A DNA stretch of 64,000 nucleotides from an uncultured Flavobacterium sp. Lineage in GTDB: Bacteria > Bacteroidota > Bacteroidia > Flavobacteriales > Flavobacteriaceae. Position 1 is the first letter of the stretch. The number at the start of each line of letters is the position of its first letter. The notes beneath the pieces are model-generated. The model saw nothing but the letters and a program-made list of their open reading frames with translations, was not told where the DNA came from and ran no database searches. Made by a program: the position numbers and the translations under genes. The stretch spans positions 175,773 to 239,772 of the forward strand of contig CALJVL010000013.1 of NCBI GenBank assembly GCA_937773775.1. Direction: 5' to 3'. This document shows, piece by piece, positions 18,293-27,610 of this stretch.

Positions 18293-18523
18293 ATGGAATT
18301 ACCCAAGTTTTTACTAGGTGACAATACTGATTTTCCTGAAGATATTTTCGTCATACACCTGGATTATCCAAGATTCATAATTAATCTTAAAGATGATGAG
18401 GTGGAGTTTATTGAAGAAGCCGAAGATCTTGATGAAACAGAATTAAATGCCGAAATGGAAGGACTTATCGTCTTGGCAAACGAATTTTATGATAGGGAAA
18501 TGGAGCATTACGAGAAGGAATAA
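18293..18523 (+). CDS. Conserved acidic flavobacterial protein of unknown function
   Basis: 76 residues, strongly acidic, no membrane segment or signal peptide. It begins MELPKFLLGDNTDFPEDIFVIH, has a strand-like PRFIINLKDDEVEFIEE and ends in a predicted helix. I recognise the pattern as a small protein common in Flavobacteriia but know of no assigned function. It has its own downstream hairpin terminator. Codon use resembles its neighbours. Confidence 0.7.
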   Translation: MELPKFLLGDNTDFPEDIFVIHLDYPRFIINLKDDEVEFIEEAEDLDETELNAEMEGLIVLANEFYDREMEHYEKE

Positions 18524-18537
18524 GCAGTATTATGAAA

Positions 18538-18570
18538 GCATCATTTTTTAAAGAAAGGATGCGTTTTTCC
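18538..18570 (+). terminator. Hairpin after the 76-residue protein gene
   Basis: GCATC / GATGC stem extended by T/A pairs, followed by GTTTTT. Confidence 0.6.
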
Positions 18571-18804
18571 ATATGTTTTATTCTTTTTTTTAATGTTTAA
18601 AGGCTTTTTTTAAGCTTTTACCCTAGAAGTTAAGTCCAATTTGAAAGAATCAAAGCGCTTGTGATGGCAAGGATAATGTTAGATATCTGATCGGTAAAAT
18701 AGGTAGAATGCAATTGGAATCTTTCTAGTAAAATCAGGCTATAATAAGTGTTGTGAGGAATTCAAAAAAGTAGATTAGAATAGAAGCATTTGATTGTATA
18801 AATT
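18571..18804. other. AT-rich spacer, nothing recognised
   Basis: Between two hairpins. I see no coding frame with family character, no repeat and no RNA gene. Confidence 0.5.
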
Positions 18805-18846
18805 AAAAGGTTCAAAATAGACCGGTTCTATTTTGAACCTTTTTTA
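18805..18846 (+). terminator. Strong hairpin with T-run
   Basis: A perfect 17-bp stem starting AAAAGGTTCAAAATAGA at 18805, loop CCGGT, then T-run. It lies about 280 bases after the nearest plus-strand gene end, so it may serve an unrecognised transcript between 18571 and 18804. Confidence 0.75.
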
Positions 18847-18972
18847 TGTTTAAATGGTATCACAAGTCAGTTTGTTATATTTTTTTAGGAAAAGTAGGAG
18901 AAAGTAAAAATAAATATGTAACATTTTTTTTGAACAATAGACCAATTGAAATTAACCAAAACTTTTAATATT

Positions 18973-19710
18973 ATGAAAATTTTAAAATTATCAATTTTTG
19001 CATTCTTGTTTTCTGTTTTAAGTACTCCCATATTTGCACAGAGTGCAGATGAAGTAATTGCTAAATATTTCACAACCATAGGTGGTGTAGAAAAATTGAA
19101 ACCACTTAAGGGAATTAAAATGGAAATGAGCGTAGATGCTCAAGGTATGGAAATCCCTGTTGAAATGGTTCAACTAGCTGGGGGTAAAATATATGTTAAA
19201 ATTTCTTTGCAAGGGAAAGAAATTACTCAAATGGCATCTGATGGAGCAACCATTTGGAGTACAAATTTTATGACAATGAAAGCTGAAAAAAGTGATGCCG
19301 AAGCAACCGCAAATGCCTTATTAAGCAACAACGATTTTCCAGATGCTTTATTGGATTATAAAGAGAAAGGGTATGCTGCAGAATTTGTAGGCAAGGAAAC
19401 TAAAGAAGGGACTGAGTGTTTTAAATTGAAACTTACGAAGAAGCCGGTTACTGTAAATGGAGTGAAAATGGATGATGTTTCCTATTATTATTTTGACACT
19501 GAAAACTATTTACCAATAGTAACGGAAACGGAAATCAAAGAAGGGCCAATGAAAGGTCAAAAATCAGTTTCTACGATGAGTGATTATCAAGAAGTAGATG
19601 GGGTTTATTTTCCGTTCTCTATGAATATTGGAGGACAAGCTATGAAAATTAGTAAGATTACTTTAAATCCTACTGTTGCTGAAACAGCCTTTGCTTTTCC
19701 TACAGAATAA
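18973..19710 (+). CDS. LolA-like secreted protein (outer-membrane lipoprotein-sorting-like)
   Basis: 245 residues from the ATG at 18973 (MKILKLSIFAFLFSVLSTPIFAQ, a signal peptide). A TTG 27 bases upstream is rejected because it would place nine extra residues before the signal. The mature part resembles the LolA/LolB half-barrel fold: KYFTTIGGVEKLKPLKGIKMEM, then SDGATIWSTNF and a C-terminal strand set. Members of this family in Bacteroidota are annotated as lipoprotein-sorting-like, but cargo is unknown. Followed by a terminator. Confidence 0.75.
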   Translation: MKILKLSIFAFLFSVLSTPIFAQSADEVIAKYFTTIGGVEKLKPLKGIKMEMSVDAQGMEIPVEMVQLAGGKIYVKISLQGKEITQMASDGATIWSTNFMTMKAEKSDAEATANALLSNNDFPDALLDYKEKGYAAEFVGKETKEGTECFKLKLTKKPVTVNGVKMDDVSYYYFDTENYLPIVTETEIKEGPMKGQKSVSTMSDYQEVDGVYFPFSMNIGGQAMKISKITLNPTVAETAFAFPTE

Positions 19711-19728
19711 ACGAATGCTATTTTATAG

Positions 19729-19760
19729 AAAATCCTCAACTTTTTAGTTGGGGATTTTTT
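19729..19760 (+). terminator. Terminator after the LolA-like gene
   Basis: AAAATCCTCAAC / GTTGGGGATTTT (one G-T pair) with loop TTTTTA, then T-run. Confidence 0.85.
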
Positions 19761-19849
19761 AATCTATTTTTTTAAGAATTGTCATGAGTCTATCAAATTT
19801 TACGGTCATCTTAAAACAGATTTTATCAATCATTAAACAGTAATTATCA

Positions 19850-22800
19850 ATGAAACAAATTAATTTAGTAGTAGCAACTTTATTTCTTTTTGCCTCATCA
19901 ACTAGTGATGCACAGGAGAAAATTATCCTCAAAGGGAAAGAATTATTTGGTGACCTATCTGCAAGGCATCTTGGTCCAGCCTTGATGAGTGGACGTATCA
20001 CTGATCTGGAAATGCACCCAACAAATAATAGGATACTTTATACGGCTACTGCAGGTGGTGGTGTTTGGAAAAGTAATGATGGTGGAGCTTCATTTGCTCC
20101 AATTTTTGACGAACACATTCAATCAATTGGCTGTATCGCTATTGATCCATCAAAACCAGATCAGAATATCTGGGTAGGGACCGGAGAAACATGGACCAGA
20201 AATAGTGTGTCGATGGGAGATGGGATTTACAAAACGACGGATGGCGGACAGAATTGGAAAAATATGGGTTTGCCAAATTCAGATCGCATCGGTTCTATCG
20301 TTGTTGATCCAAAAAACAGTTATGTTGTATGGGTTGCGGTACTTGGAGCTTTATGGGGCGATAGCAATGAAAGAGGTATTTATAAGACTACAGACGGTGG
20401 AATTACCTGGAATAAAGAGTTTTTTATAGATGCTAAAACAGGTTGTTCAGATTTAATTATGGATGCCAATAATTCCAATATTATGTATGCGAGTTTTTGG
20501 GAATTCAGAAGAACAGCATGGTCATTTAGTTCTGGTGGTACCCAATCTGCTTTATACAAAACTATAGATGGTGGAAAAACGTGGAATAAAATCCACAATG
20601 GATTTCCAGAAGGTAAATTAGGAAGAATGGCCGTTACAATCGCTCCTACCAATTCTAATATTTTATATGCTGTTCTCGAAACAGAAAAAAAGGAAAAGAA
20701 TGGATTGTATCGTTCAGACAATGCTGGTACTACATGGAAACATTTGAATAACGATTTTGGACTAGTTGTACGTCCGTTTTACTTTTCCAGAATTGTTGTT
20801 GATCCCAAGAATCCGGATATTGTCGTAAAAGGAGGATTATGGGGCTCCATAAGCCGTGATGGCGGAAAGACTTTTAAAAATTTAGGGAATATGCACGCAG
20901 ATATTCATGATATTACCTTTGATATTCATGATAGTAATAGAATGTATTGTGGCACTGATGGAGGAGTATATAGAAGCTGGGATGGAGGCGCTACTATGGA
21001 AATGGTTAGTAACTTACCGGTTTCTCAATTTTATCATGTAAGTATTGATGATAAAGAACCTTATAACGTTTATGGAGGATTACAAGATAATGGTTCTTGG
21101 TACGGACCCTCTAAAAGCCCAGGAGGAATTGAAGCAAAAGACTGGACTCGTATAGGTCAAGGAGATGGTTTTAGAGTTGTAAAGCACCCCACTAAAAATA
21201 TTATTTATAGCGAAATGCAAGGGGCCGAAAACGTTTGGCGTTATAATACTGACAGCCAAGAGTTAGTTACTGTTCAGCCTTTAGCTGTGAAAGGGGACCC
21301 TAAGTTGCGTTTCAACTGGAATACTCCCATGGAAGTAAGCACCAAACAAACCGATCGATTTTATATAGGAAGCCAATTTGTTCACAAATCAGAAGATATG
21401 GGCCGTACCTGGTTTAAAATCTCTCCAGATTTAACGACAAATGATTCAAAGAAAATGAATCAAGAAAACTCTGGTGGATTGTCTAAAGATAATTCAGGCG
21501 CCGAAAATCATTGTACCATTTTTACAATAGCTGAATCACCATTAAATGAGAATGTAATTTGGGCCGGAACAGATGATGGGAATATTCAGCTAACAAAAGA
21601 TGGAGGAAAATCATGGACTAATGTAGTTGCAAACATTCAAGGATTGCCTAAATATACGTGGTGTTACCATATTGAAGCTAGTGTTTTTGGAGAAGGTACT
21701 GCATATGCTGTATTTGAAGGGCATTCGAAAAACGACTACAATCCATATACGTATAAAACAACCGATTATGGTAAAACCTGGAAATCTATTATTACAGCCG
21801 ATGTAGATGGTTTTGTTAGAAATATTCAAGAAGATTATACAAATGAAGATTTATTATTCTTAGGAACTGAAAAAGGATTGTATATAACGATTGATGGAGG
21901 ATCGAACTGGTCTCATTTCACAAATAATATGCCATCGGTTGCAGTTCATTACATCGAGTTGAGTAAGAAAACGAATGATTTAGTTCTGGCAACCCATGGA
22001 AGAGGAATTATCATTTTAGATGATATTAGTCCTTTGCGTCAACTAAATCAGGTGGTATTGAATAAAGACTTGCATTTTTTCGATCTTAAAGTAGCAGTGA
22101 TAGAAGAGCAATCTAATTTTGGGGGAACTGCAACTGAATTGGAATTTGTAGGCAGTAATCCGTCTTCTAGTGCACAAATCATTTATTATCTTAAAAAACG
22201 GCACACTTTAGGGAAAATGGATCTTGAAATTCAGGATGAAAAAGGAAATAAAATTACGACTATAACTCCAGGGAAACAAAAAGGGATCAACGTTGTAAAT
22301 TGGAATTACAACATGAAAACTCCAAAAATAGCAGCTGGTAAAACAATTAGTTCTTCAGGATTTATTGCGCCAAGAGTAGCGGAAGGAAATTACAAAGCGG
22401 TAATTACAAAAGGGAAAGAAACCTATACTCACATGTTTAAAGTAGTAAATGACCCTAAGAGTAGTGTTACTGCAGCGGATCGAATAGACCAAAGCGAAAT
22501 TACTCGTGTCTTGTTTAATATGAACGAAGAATTAGCTTATACCGTGTATCAAATTGATCAAAATATAGGTTTAGTATCGGAACTTATGGAGAAAGACAAA
22601 GGATATACAAAAGAGGGGGCTAAAATTAAAGCTGCCTTGGAGAACCTTAAAGCTAAATTAGTTGTAACTACCGGGGATGGTTATGTTGGAGCTGCTGAGC
22701 CTCAGCTAAGAGAAAAACTAGGTGAATTATACGGTACAATAGCAAGCAGTTTTTCTGCGCCTTCTGCTTCACAAATGGAGAATTTGGAAGTGATAAAATT

Positions 22801-22930
22801 ACGTTTTGATAAAGGGATTCAAGAGTTTAAAAGCTTAGAGTCAAAATATGGAGCTAGTTTTCAAAAGAAAGCAAAAGAAAATAATGTGCCATTTGTACCT
22901 AAATCTTTTACTGAATTCGTAACTGATTAA
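19850..22930 (+). CDS. Large secreted BNR/Asp-box (VPS10/sortilin-like) beta-propeller protein
   Basis: 1026 residues with an N-terminal signal peptide (MKQINLVVATLFLFASSTSDAQ). At least ten Asp-box motifs (S/T-x-D-x-G-x-x-W/F) are seen: SNDGGASF, TTDGGQNW, TTDGGITW, TIDGGKTW, SDNAGTTW, SRDGGKTF, SEDMGRTW, TKDGGKSW, TTDYGKTW, TIDGGSNW. They indicate two consecutive propellers like those of VPS10/sortilin and of xyloglucanases. After about residue 750 the propeller ends and a beta-sandwich and helical C-terminal part follow. The catalytic acids of GH74 are not evident, so I do not call it a glycosidase. Probably a periplasmic or surface binding protein. Confidence 0.85.
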   Translation: MKQINLVVATLFLFASSTSDAQEKIILKGKELFGDLSARHLGPALMSGRITDLEMHPTNNRILYTATAGGGVWKSNDGGASFAPIFDEHIQSIGCIAIDPSKPDQNIWVGTGETWTRNSVSMGDGIYKTTDGGQNWKNMGLPNSDRIGSIVVDPKNSYVVWVAVLGALWGDSNERGIYKTTDGGITWNKEFFIDAKTGCSDLIMDANNSNIMYASFWEFRRTAWSFSSGGTQSALYKTIDGGKTWNKIHNGFPEGKLGRMAVTIAPTNSNILYAVLETEKKEKNGLYRSDNAGTTWKHLNNDFGLVVRPFYFSRIVVDPKNPDIVVKGGLWGSISRDGGKTFKNLGNMHADIHDITFDIHDSNRMYCGTDGGVYRSWDGGATMEMVSNLPVSQFYHVSIDDKEPYNVYGGLQDNGSWYGPSKSPGGIEAKDWTRIGQGDGFRVVKHPTKNIIYSEMQGAENVWRYNTDSQELVTVQPLAVKGDPKLRFNWNTPMEVSTKQTDRFYIGSQFVHKSEDMGRTWFKISPDLTTNDSKKMNQENSGGLSKDNSGAENHCTIFTIAESPLNENVIWAGTDDGNIQLTKDGGKSWTNVVANIQGLPKYTWCYHIEASVFGEGTAYAVFEGHSKNDYNPYTYKTTDYGKTWKSIITADVDGFVRNIQEDYTNEDLLFLGTEKGLYITIDGGSNWSHFTNNMPSVAVHYIELSKKTNDLVLATHGRGIIILDDISPLRQLNQVVLNKDLHFFDLKVAVIEEQSNFGGTATELEFVGSNPSSSAQIIYYLKKRHTLGKMDLEIQDEKGNKITTITPGKQKGINVVNWNYNMKTPKIAAGKTISSSGFIAPRVAEGNYKAVITKGKETYTHMFKVVNDPKSSVTAADRIDQSEITRVLFNMNEELAYTVYQIDQNIGLVSELMEKDKGYTKEGAKIKAALENLKAKLVVTTGDGYVGAAEPQLREKLGELYGTIASSFSAPSASQMENLEVIKLRFDKGIQEFKSLESKYGASFQKKAKENNVPFVPKSFTEFVTD

Positions 22931-22948
22931 TTGAAATTTTAATTATTT

Positions 22949-22979
22949 TAAAAATGCTGGCTTGACCAGCATTTTTTTT
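22949..22979 (+). terminator. Terminator after the propeller gene
   Basis: AAAATGCTGG / CCAGCATTTT with loop CTTGA, then an eight-base T-run. Confidence 0.9.
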
Positions 22980-23047
22980 AATGTATCGAATCGATTTCTG
23001 GATAAAAAGAAGGCGGCAGCAGTTGACATCTGGACCCTGCAAAAAGC

Positions 23048-24134
23048 TTATTTAAAATATTTTTCTAATAAAAGCTGAGCGGCTGCAAATGGTGATATTT
23101 CATCATTTTGCACCGCTTTTTTAGTGGAATCAAGTAATTCTAGAATTTCGGGGGTGATTATAAAAATGTAGTTTTATTTGTTCATTGATGGATTCCATCA
23201 ACCAATACTCATTTTGCTCTGAGCGTTTTTTATAGAAATAGTCGTTGCCTTTAGTAAGTTCCAAAAACTTTTCAATCGTTTGCCAAACTTCAGGGATCCC
23301 TTCTTCATTAATAGCGCTGCAGGTAGAGGTTGTAGGTATCCAGCCTGATTTTTTAGCAGGAAAAAGATGTAATGCTCTGTTGAATTCGCTTTTTGCCAAC
23401 TTTGCTTTTCTGATATTATCTCCATCCGCTTTGTTGATAACAATAGTATCTGCCATTTCCATAATCCCGCGCTTAATGCCTTGAAGCTCATCTCCAGCTC
23501 CCGTAATTTTCAATAATAGAAAGAAGTCTACCATGCTGTGAACGGCAGTTTCGCTTTGGCCTACGCCGACAGTTTCGATTATAATAGTATCAAAACCGCA
23601 GGCTTCACAGAGGCTAATTGACTCTCTAGTTTTTCGGGCGACTCCACCTAAGGTTTCTCCAGATGCCGATGGACGGATAAAGGCATTTTTGTCCTTCACT
23701 AATTCTTCCATACGGGTTTTATCACCTAGGATGCTTCCATGGGAAATCGTGCTGCTTGGATCAACTGCCAGAACTGCCACTTTTTTCCCTTGTCCCGTTA
23801 AGTGTTTCCCAAACGCCTCTATAAAAGTGCTTTTACCCACGCCTGGAACACCAGTGATTCCTATTCTGACGGATTTATTTGCATGTGGTAAACAGGCTTT
23901 TATCACTTCATTGGCCCTTTCTAAATGATCAGAATTAGTGCTTTCAATTAAAGTAATGGCGCGACTTAATGCCGTGATACTGCCAGATAAAATTCCGGTT
24001 ACTAATTCTTCGGCTGAAGGTTGTATTTTTCTAAATTTCTGAATGTTTTTCACTGCTGAAGGACTGAATATTTCTGGCCGTTCAATTCCAGGTTTTTCTT
24101 CTAGAGCAGAATGTTTATTTTTATCTTTTTCCAA
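23048..24134 (-). pseudogene. meaB: MeaB-type GTPase (methylmalonyl-CoA mutase chaperone), frameshifted near the C-terminus
   Basis: G3E GTPase that protects and reloads methylmalonyl-CoA mutase with its B12 cofactor (ArgK/MeaB/MMAA group). P-loop GVPGVGKS is at 95-102, followed by VDPSS, then ETVGVGQSE and NKADGDN. The uninterrupted frame ends early at 23130 with NHPRNSRIT. Removing one base from the run GGGGG (plus strand, 23150-23154) restores EILELLDSTKKAVQNDEISP and then FAAAQLLLEKYFK, ending at a stop at 23048-23050. That is the usual helical dimerisation tail. Either this is a sequencing error or the last 33 residues are lost. No mutase genes are in the window. Confidence 0.88.
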
Positions 24135-24304
24135 AGTTTAAATCATTTTAGTAAAATTAGCACTTAAAGATGAATTATTACTATTAAATTGTGTTTTGTG
24201 GAAATAAATTAGGGAGAGTCTGATGGGAAAGGAAACTAGGAATTTAAATGCTTTTTATTCATGAGTTTTATCTTTATGATGTATCATACTGCAAAATTAG
24301 TGGA

Positions 24305-24312
24305 TATATTTG
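24305..24312 (+). promoter_or_regulatory. TAnnTTTG box almost touching the AEC start codon
   Basis: TATATTTG ends 7 bases before the ATG at 24320, so a normal start site would give a leaderless or nearly leaderless mRNA. It also rules out translation from an in-frame ATG at 24248. Confidence 0.5.
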
Positions 24313-24319
24313 TCTCGCT

Positions 24320-25231
24320 ATGATCAACTTCATCCTGATTTTCTTTTATTTGTTTCTGGGACTTGTACTGCAACGTGTAAAATGGTTTCCCAGCAGTAGT
24401 TACAAGTTGTTAAACAAGATTGTAATTTATATTTGTCTTCCAGCTTTGGCACTCTTTTACATTCCAAAAATTCATTGGGATAATCGATTGTTATTCCCAA
24501 TAGGAGTTGCGTGGATAGCATTTGTGTTTTCATTCGTGTTTTTTCGTTTTCTAGGAAAAAAATTCAAATGGTCGAAGAAGCTTACTGGTTGCTTAATTTT
24601 GACTGCCGGTTTGGGAAACACTTCGTTTTTAGGTTTTCCGATAATACAAGCATTGTATGGGGCAGAAGGAATGAAGACGGCCATATTAGTAGATCAGCCA
24701 GGTACTTTTGTTGTGCTATCTACACTTGGTATTCTTGTGGCGACTTTGTACTCGCGAGGAGAACAGAATGGAGGACAAATTTTAAAAAAGATCCTTGTTT
24801 TTCCGCCATTTATTACTTTCATTTTAGCTTGTTTATTTAACATATTTGGTTTCGATTTTCACGAATGGATCCAGTTTATTTTGCAAAAAGTAGGAAGTGG
24901 TGTTACACCCTTAGCATTAGTTTCTGTAGGCTTGCAATTGCGTTTTGAGAGCCGCAGTCAGCATTGGAAATTTTTGGGTCTCGGTCTTTTTTTTAAATTA
25001 ATGATGACTCCTGCCCTGATCTATCTCTTATATGTTGTTATTTTGAAACAAAGCTCTGAAATGATAGATGTAGCTATCATGGAATCGGCTATGGCGCCTA
25101 TGATAACAGCTAGTATACTTGCAACGACCCATGGTTTAAAACCGCGGCTGAGCAGTATGATGATTGGTTTTGGGATTCCTCTTTCTTTTATTACATTGGC
25201 TTTTTGGTATTTTGTTTTGAATTTTATTTAA
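24320..25231 (+). CDS. AEC-family (auxin efflux carrier-like) permease
   Basis: Inner-membrane transporter of 303 residues with about ten helices in two inverted halves of the AEC fold. The N-terminal MINFILIFFYLFLGLVLQR is helix 1. The motif KIVIYICLPALALFYIP and the second-half ILATTHGLKPRLSSMMIGFGIPLS are characteristic. The start at 24320 is chosen over an upstream ATG at 24248 on the basis of the promoter box. Bacterial members move small organic acids such as malate or malonate; the substrate here is unknown. Confidence 0.85.
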   Translation: MINFILIFFYLFLGLVLQRVKWFPSSSYKLLNKIVIYICLPALALFYIPKIHWDNRLLFPIGVAWIAFVFSFVFFRFLGKKFKWSKKLTGCLILTAGLGNTSFLGFPIIQALYGAEGMKTAILVDQPGTFVVLSTLGILVATLYSRGEQNGGQILKKILVFPPFITFILACLFNIFGFDFHEWIQFILQKVGSGVTPLALVSVGLQLRFESRSQHWKFLGLGLFFKLMMTPALIYLLYVVILKQSSEMIDVAIMESAMAPMITASILATTHGLKPRLSSMMIGFGIPLSFITLAFWYFVLNFI

Positions 25232-25261
25232 CCTTATTAAGGGCTCTTTTATACTTAGATT

Positions 25262-26491
25262 ATGCAAACTCTTTCCACTACAGAAAAAATAGTATCTAAC
25301 CCCGTATTAGCACAAAAAACGGTTTATTCTATTCTATTCTCCATTGCATTTGCTCATCTGCTGAATGATCTAATGCAGTCCGTTATTCCGGCGAGTTATC
25401 CCATATTAAAAGACAACTTTAATCTTAATTTTACCCAAATTGGGCTGATTACTTTTGTTTACTAATTTACAGCTTCTTTATTACAACCTTTTATAGGCTT
25501 TTATACCGATAAAAAACCAAAACCCTATTCATTGGTAATCGGAATGCTCTTTACGATATCGGGCTTGACTTTATTGTCGTTTGCAACGCATTTCTGGATG
25601 ATTGTGGCGGCAGTGTTTTTAGTAGGAGTAGGATCATCTATATTTCATCCAGAGGCCTCTAGGGTCGCGTTTTTAGGTTCTGGCGGGAAAAGAGGATTGG
25701 CGCAATCCATTTTCCAACTGGGTGGGAATTCAGGAAGTGCAATTGGTCCACTCCTGGTAGCGGTTATCGTAGCTCCATATGGACAATTTTATATCATCTG
25801 GTTTGTGATAGCCGGTTTCATCGGAATCTGGGTGTTAGCTAAGATTGCTGTTTGGTATCAAGATCATTTATCGTTACAAGCTTCAAAAAAAATAGTGACT
25901 GAAGAAGAGTTTGTTCCGTTATCCAAAAGGAAAATCAAAATATCAATTGGAATTCTGTTGTTGCTTATATTTTCAAAGTTCTTTTATATGACGAGTATGT
26001 CAAGTTATTTCACTTTTTATTTGATGCATAAGTTTGGACTTTCTATTCAGGACTCCCAGTTTCATTTATTTTTGTTTCTAGCTTCAGTGGCGGCCGGAAC
26101 TCTGATTGGTGGGCCATTAGGAGATCGTTTTGGAAGAAAATATATTATTTGGGTTTCCATATTAGGAGCAGCTCCTTTTACGTTGCTTTTGCCGTATGCT
26201 GATTTGTTCTGGACTGGTGTTTTGTCAGTCATTATTGGAGTTGTTATTGCTTCTGCTTTTTCAGCAATTTTAGTTTTTGCCCAAGAATTAATGCCGGGAA
26301 AAGTAGGCATGATTTCGGGATTATTCTTTGGATTTGCCTTTGGAATGGGGGGCTTGGGTTCTGCTTTTCTAGGTTATTTGGCTGATAAAACCAGTATTGA
26401 ATATGTTTATCAAATAAGCTCTTATCTACCACTTATTGGTATATTCACCTACTTCTTGCCAAACATTAAAAAGAAAGTAATTTCTACTTAA
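25262..26491 (+). pseudogene. MFS exporter (fosmidomycin-resistance Fsr type), in-frame stop codon
   Basis: Twelve-helix MFS transporter of about 409 residues, Fsr-like in order of motifs: FAHLLNDLMQSVIPASYPILK in helix 1, HPEASRVAF and GGNSGSAIGP in the middle, GGPLGDRFGRK between the halves. The frame is uninterrupted except for TAA at 25463-25465, directly after ITFVY and before FTASLLQPFIGFYTDKKPKPYS. CAA (Gln) is expected there, so this is a single C-to-T nonsense change in otherwise intact sequence. Both sides read in one frame, which fits an allele with a single lesion or a base-call error. Confidence 0.87.
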
Positions 26492-26571
26492 AATTGGGTT
26501 TTATTTATGTTTGGTCGTAGTTCGAGTTATGATTTTTTGATTAATTTTATATGAATTTAAAAACAAAGATC

Positions 26572-27210
26572 ATGGCAACATTGCGATTAGGAGATATAGC
26601 TCCAGATTTTGAAGCAGAAACAACATTAGGTAACATACATTTTCATGAATGGTTAGGAGATTCTTGGGGAGTTTTATTTTCGCATCCTGGCGATTTTACA
26701 CCAATTTGTACTACAGAGTTAGGAACAGTTGCGAATTATTATCCTGAATTTGTTAAACGCAACACAAAGGTGATTGCGCTAAGCGTTGATGGAGTAGAAT
26801 CTCACTTGGAATGGATAAAAGATATTGAAGAAGTACAAAACGTTACTCTACAATATCCTATTATAGCTGACGAAAGTAAAAAAGTGGCTGACTTGTATGA
26901 TATGATTCATCCAAACGCTAATGAAACCTTAACTGTTCGTTCCGTTTTTATAATAGGACCTGATAAAAAAGTAAAATTGATACTTACTTATCCAGCATCT
27001 ACGGGAAGGAATTTTGATGAATTATTGCGTGTAATTGATAGTTTGCAATTAACTGCAAATTATAGCGTAGCCACTCCAGCAAACTGGAAAGACGGTCAAG
27101 ATGTTGTGATTTCCCCAAGTATAAAAGACGAGGATATTCCAGCAAAATTCCCAAAAGGATTTCAGAAAATAAAATATTATTTGAGGATGACACCGCAACC
27201 TAATAAATAG
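26572..27210 (+). CDS. 1-Cys (Prx6-type) peroxiredoxin
   Basis: Thiol peroxidase of 212 residues that reduces H2O2 and organic peroxides in the cytoplasm. The peroxidatic cysteine is Cys46 in HPGDFTPICTTELG. The Prx6-type C-terminal domain is present, with the final PKGFQKIKYYLRMTPQP. There is no resolving Cys at the usual 2-Cys position. The ATG at 26572 (MATLRLGDIAPDFEA) is preferred to the ATG seven codons upstream because it fits the family's N-terminus. Confidence 0.92.
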   Translation: MATLRLGDIAPDFEAETTLGNIHFHEWLGDSWGVLFSHPGDFTPICTTELGTVANYYPEFVKRNTKVIALSVDGVESHLEWIKDIEEVQNVTLQYPIIADESKKVADLYDMIHPNANETLTVRSVFIIGPDKKVKLILTYPASTGRNFDELLRVIDSLQLTANYSVATPANWKDGQDVVISPSIKDEDIPAKFPKGFQKIKYYLRMTPQPNK

Positions 27211-27509
27211 TAATAAACAAGAGTTAAAAAAGGGAATTCAACAGCAGTTGGGTTTTCTTTTTTTTTATGGAATTGTATTTTTAGAAGCAGCAGGATTTGC
27301 TTTCAAAATAACTTTTGGTCCTGCGGTTCATTACAATTCTCGCACATTAGCTTCGCAAGGGCTGGGGATTTCCATTTCCACCAGGGTAATTGAGGCCGTT
27401 TTTGTTTCTGTAATGGCTATTGCGGAATTTAGTGGAATTATTATTTCGCAAGACCTTTACGTTTAGCCGAAAATATTCGGGTTTCCGAATCCTTGTGCAT
27501 TGTGTAGCT
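27211..27509. other. Unassigned sequence beside the IS1182 element
   Basis: A plus-strand frame at 27248-27466 (72 codons, MGFLFFYGIVFLEAAGFAFK) has no recognised relative and no promoter. The minus strand offers only short frames. A palindrome ATTCGG GTTT CCGAAT lies at 27475-27490, just left of the IS. It may be a gene remnant cut by the insertion or non-coding sequence; I cannot decide. Confidence 0.3.
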
Positions 27510-27585
27510 GCAAAACGTCAGGCTGTGAAAAAACCTCCTTTTTCCATTAAAAAGCTTGAATTTTCCTGTTCTACAAGTCAAATAA

Positions 27586-27610
27586 AGCCTTTTAAGAAGG
27601 CTCTTTTTTT
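27586..27610 (+). terminator. Plus-strand terminator at the 3' edge of the transposase gene
   Basis: AGCCTT TTAAG AAGGCT followed by C and seven T. It faces outward readthrough from the peroxiredoxin side and would limit antisense transcription into the transposase gene. Confidence 0.65.

Noticed and set aside
19850..22930. Repeated DGG-W codons as a tandem DNA repeat or CRISPR-like array
   Set aside because: They are spaced at irregular protein-domain intervals and differ in DNA; they are Asp-box repeats of propeller blades.
27248..27466. 72-codon frame as a real gene
   Set aside because: No recognised family, promoter or ribosome-binding site; left as unassigned spacer.
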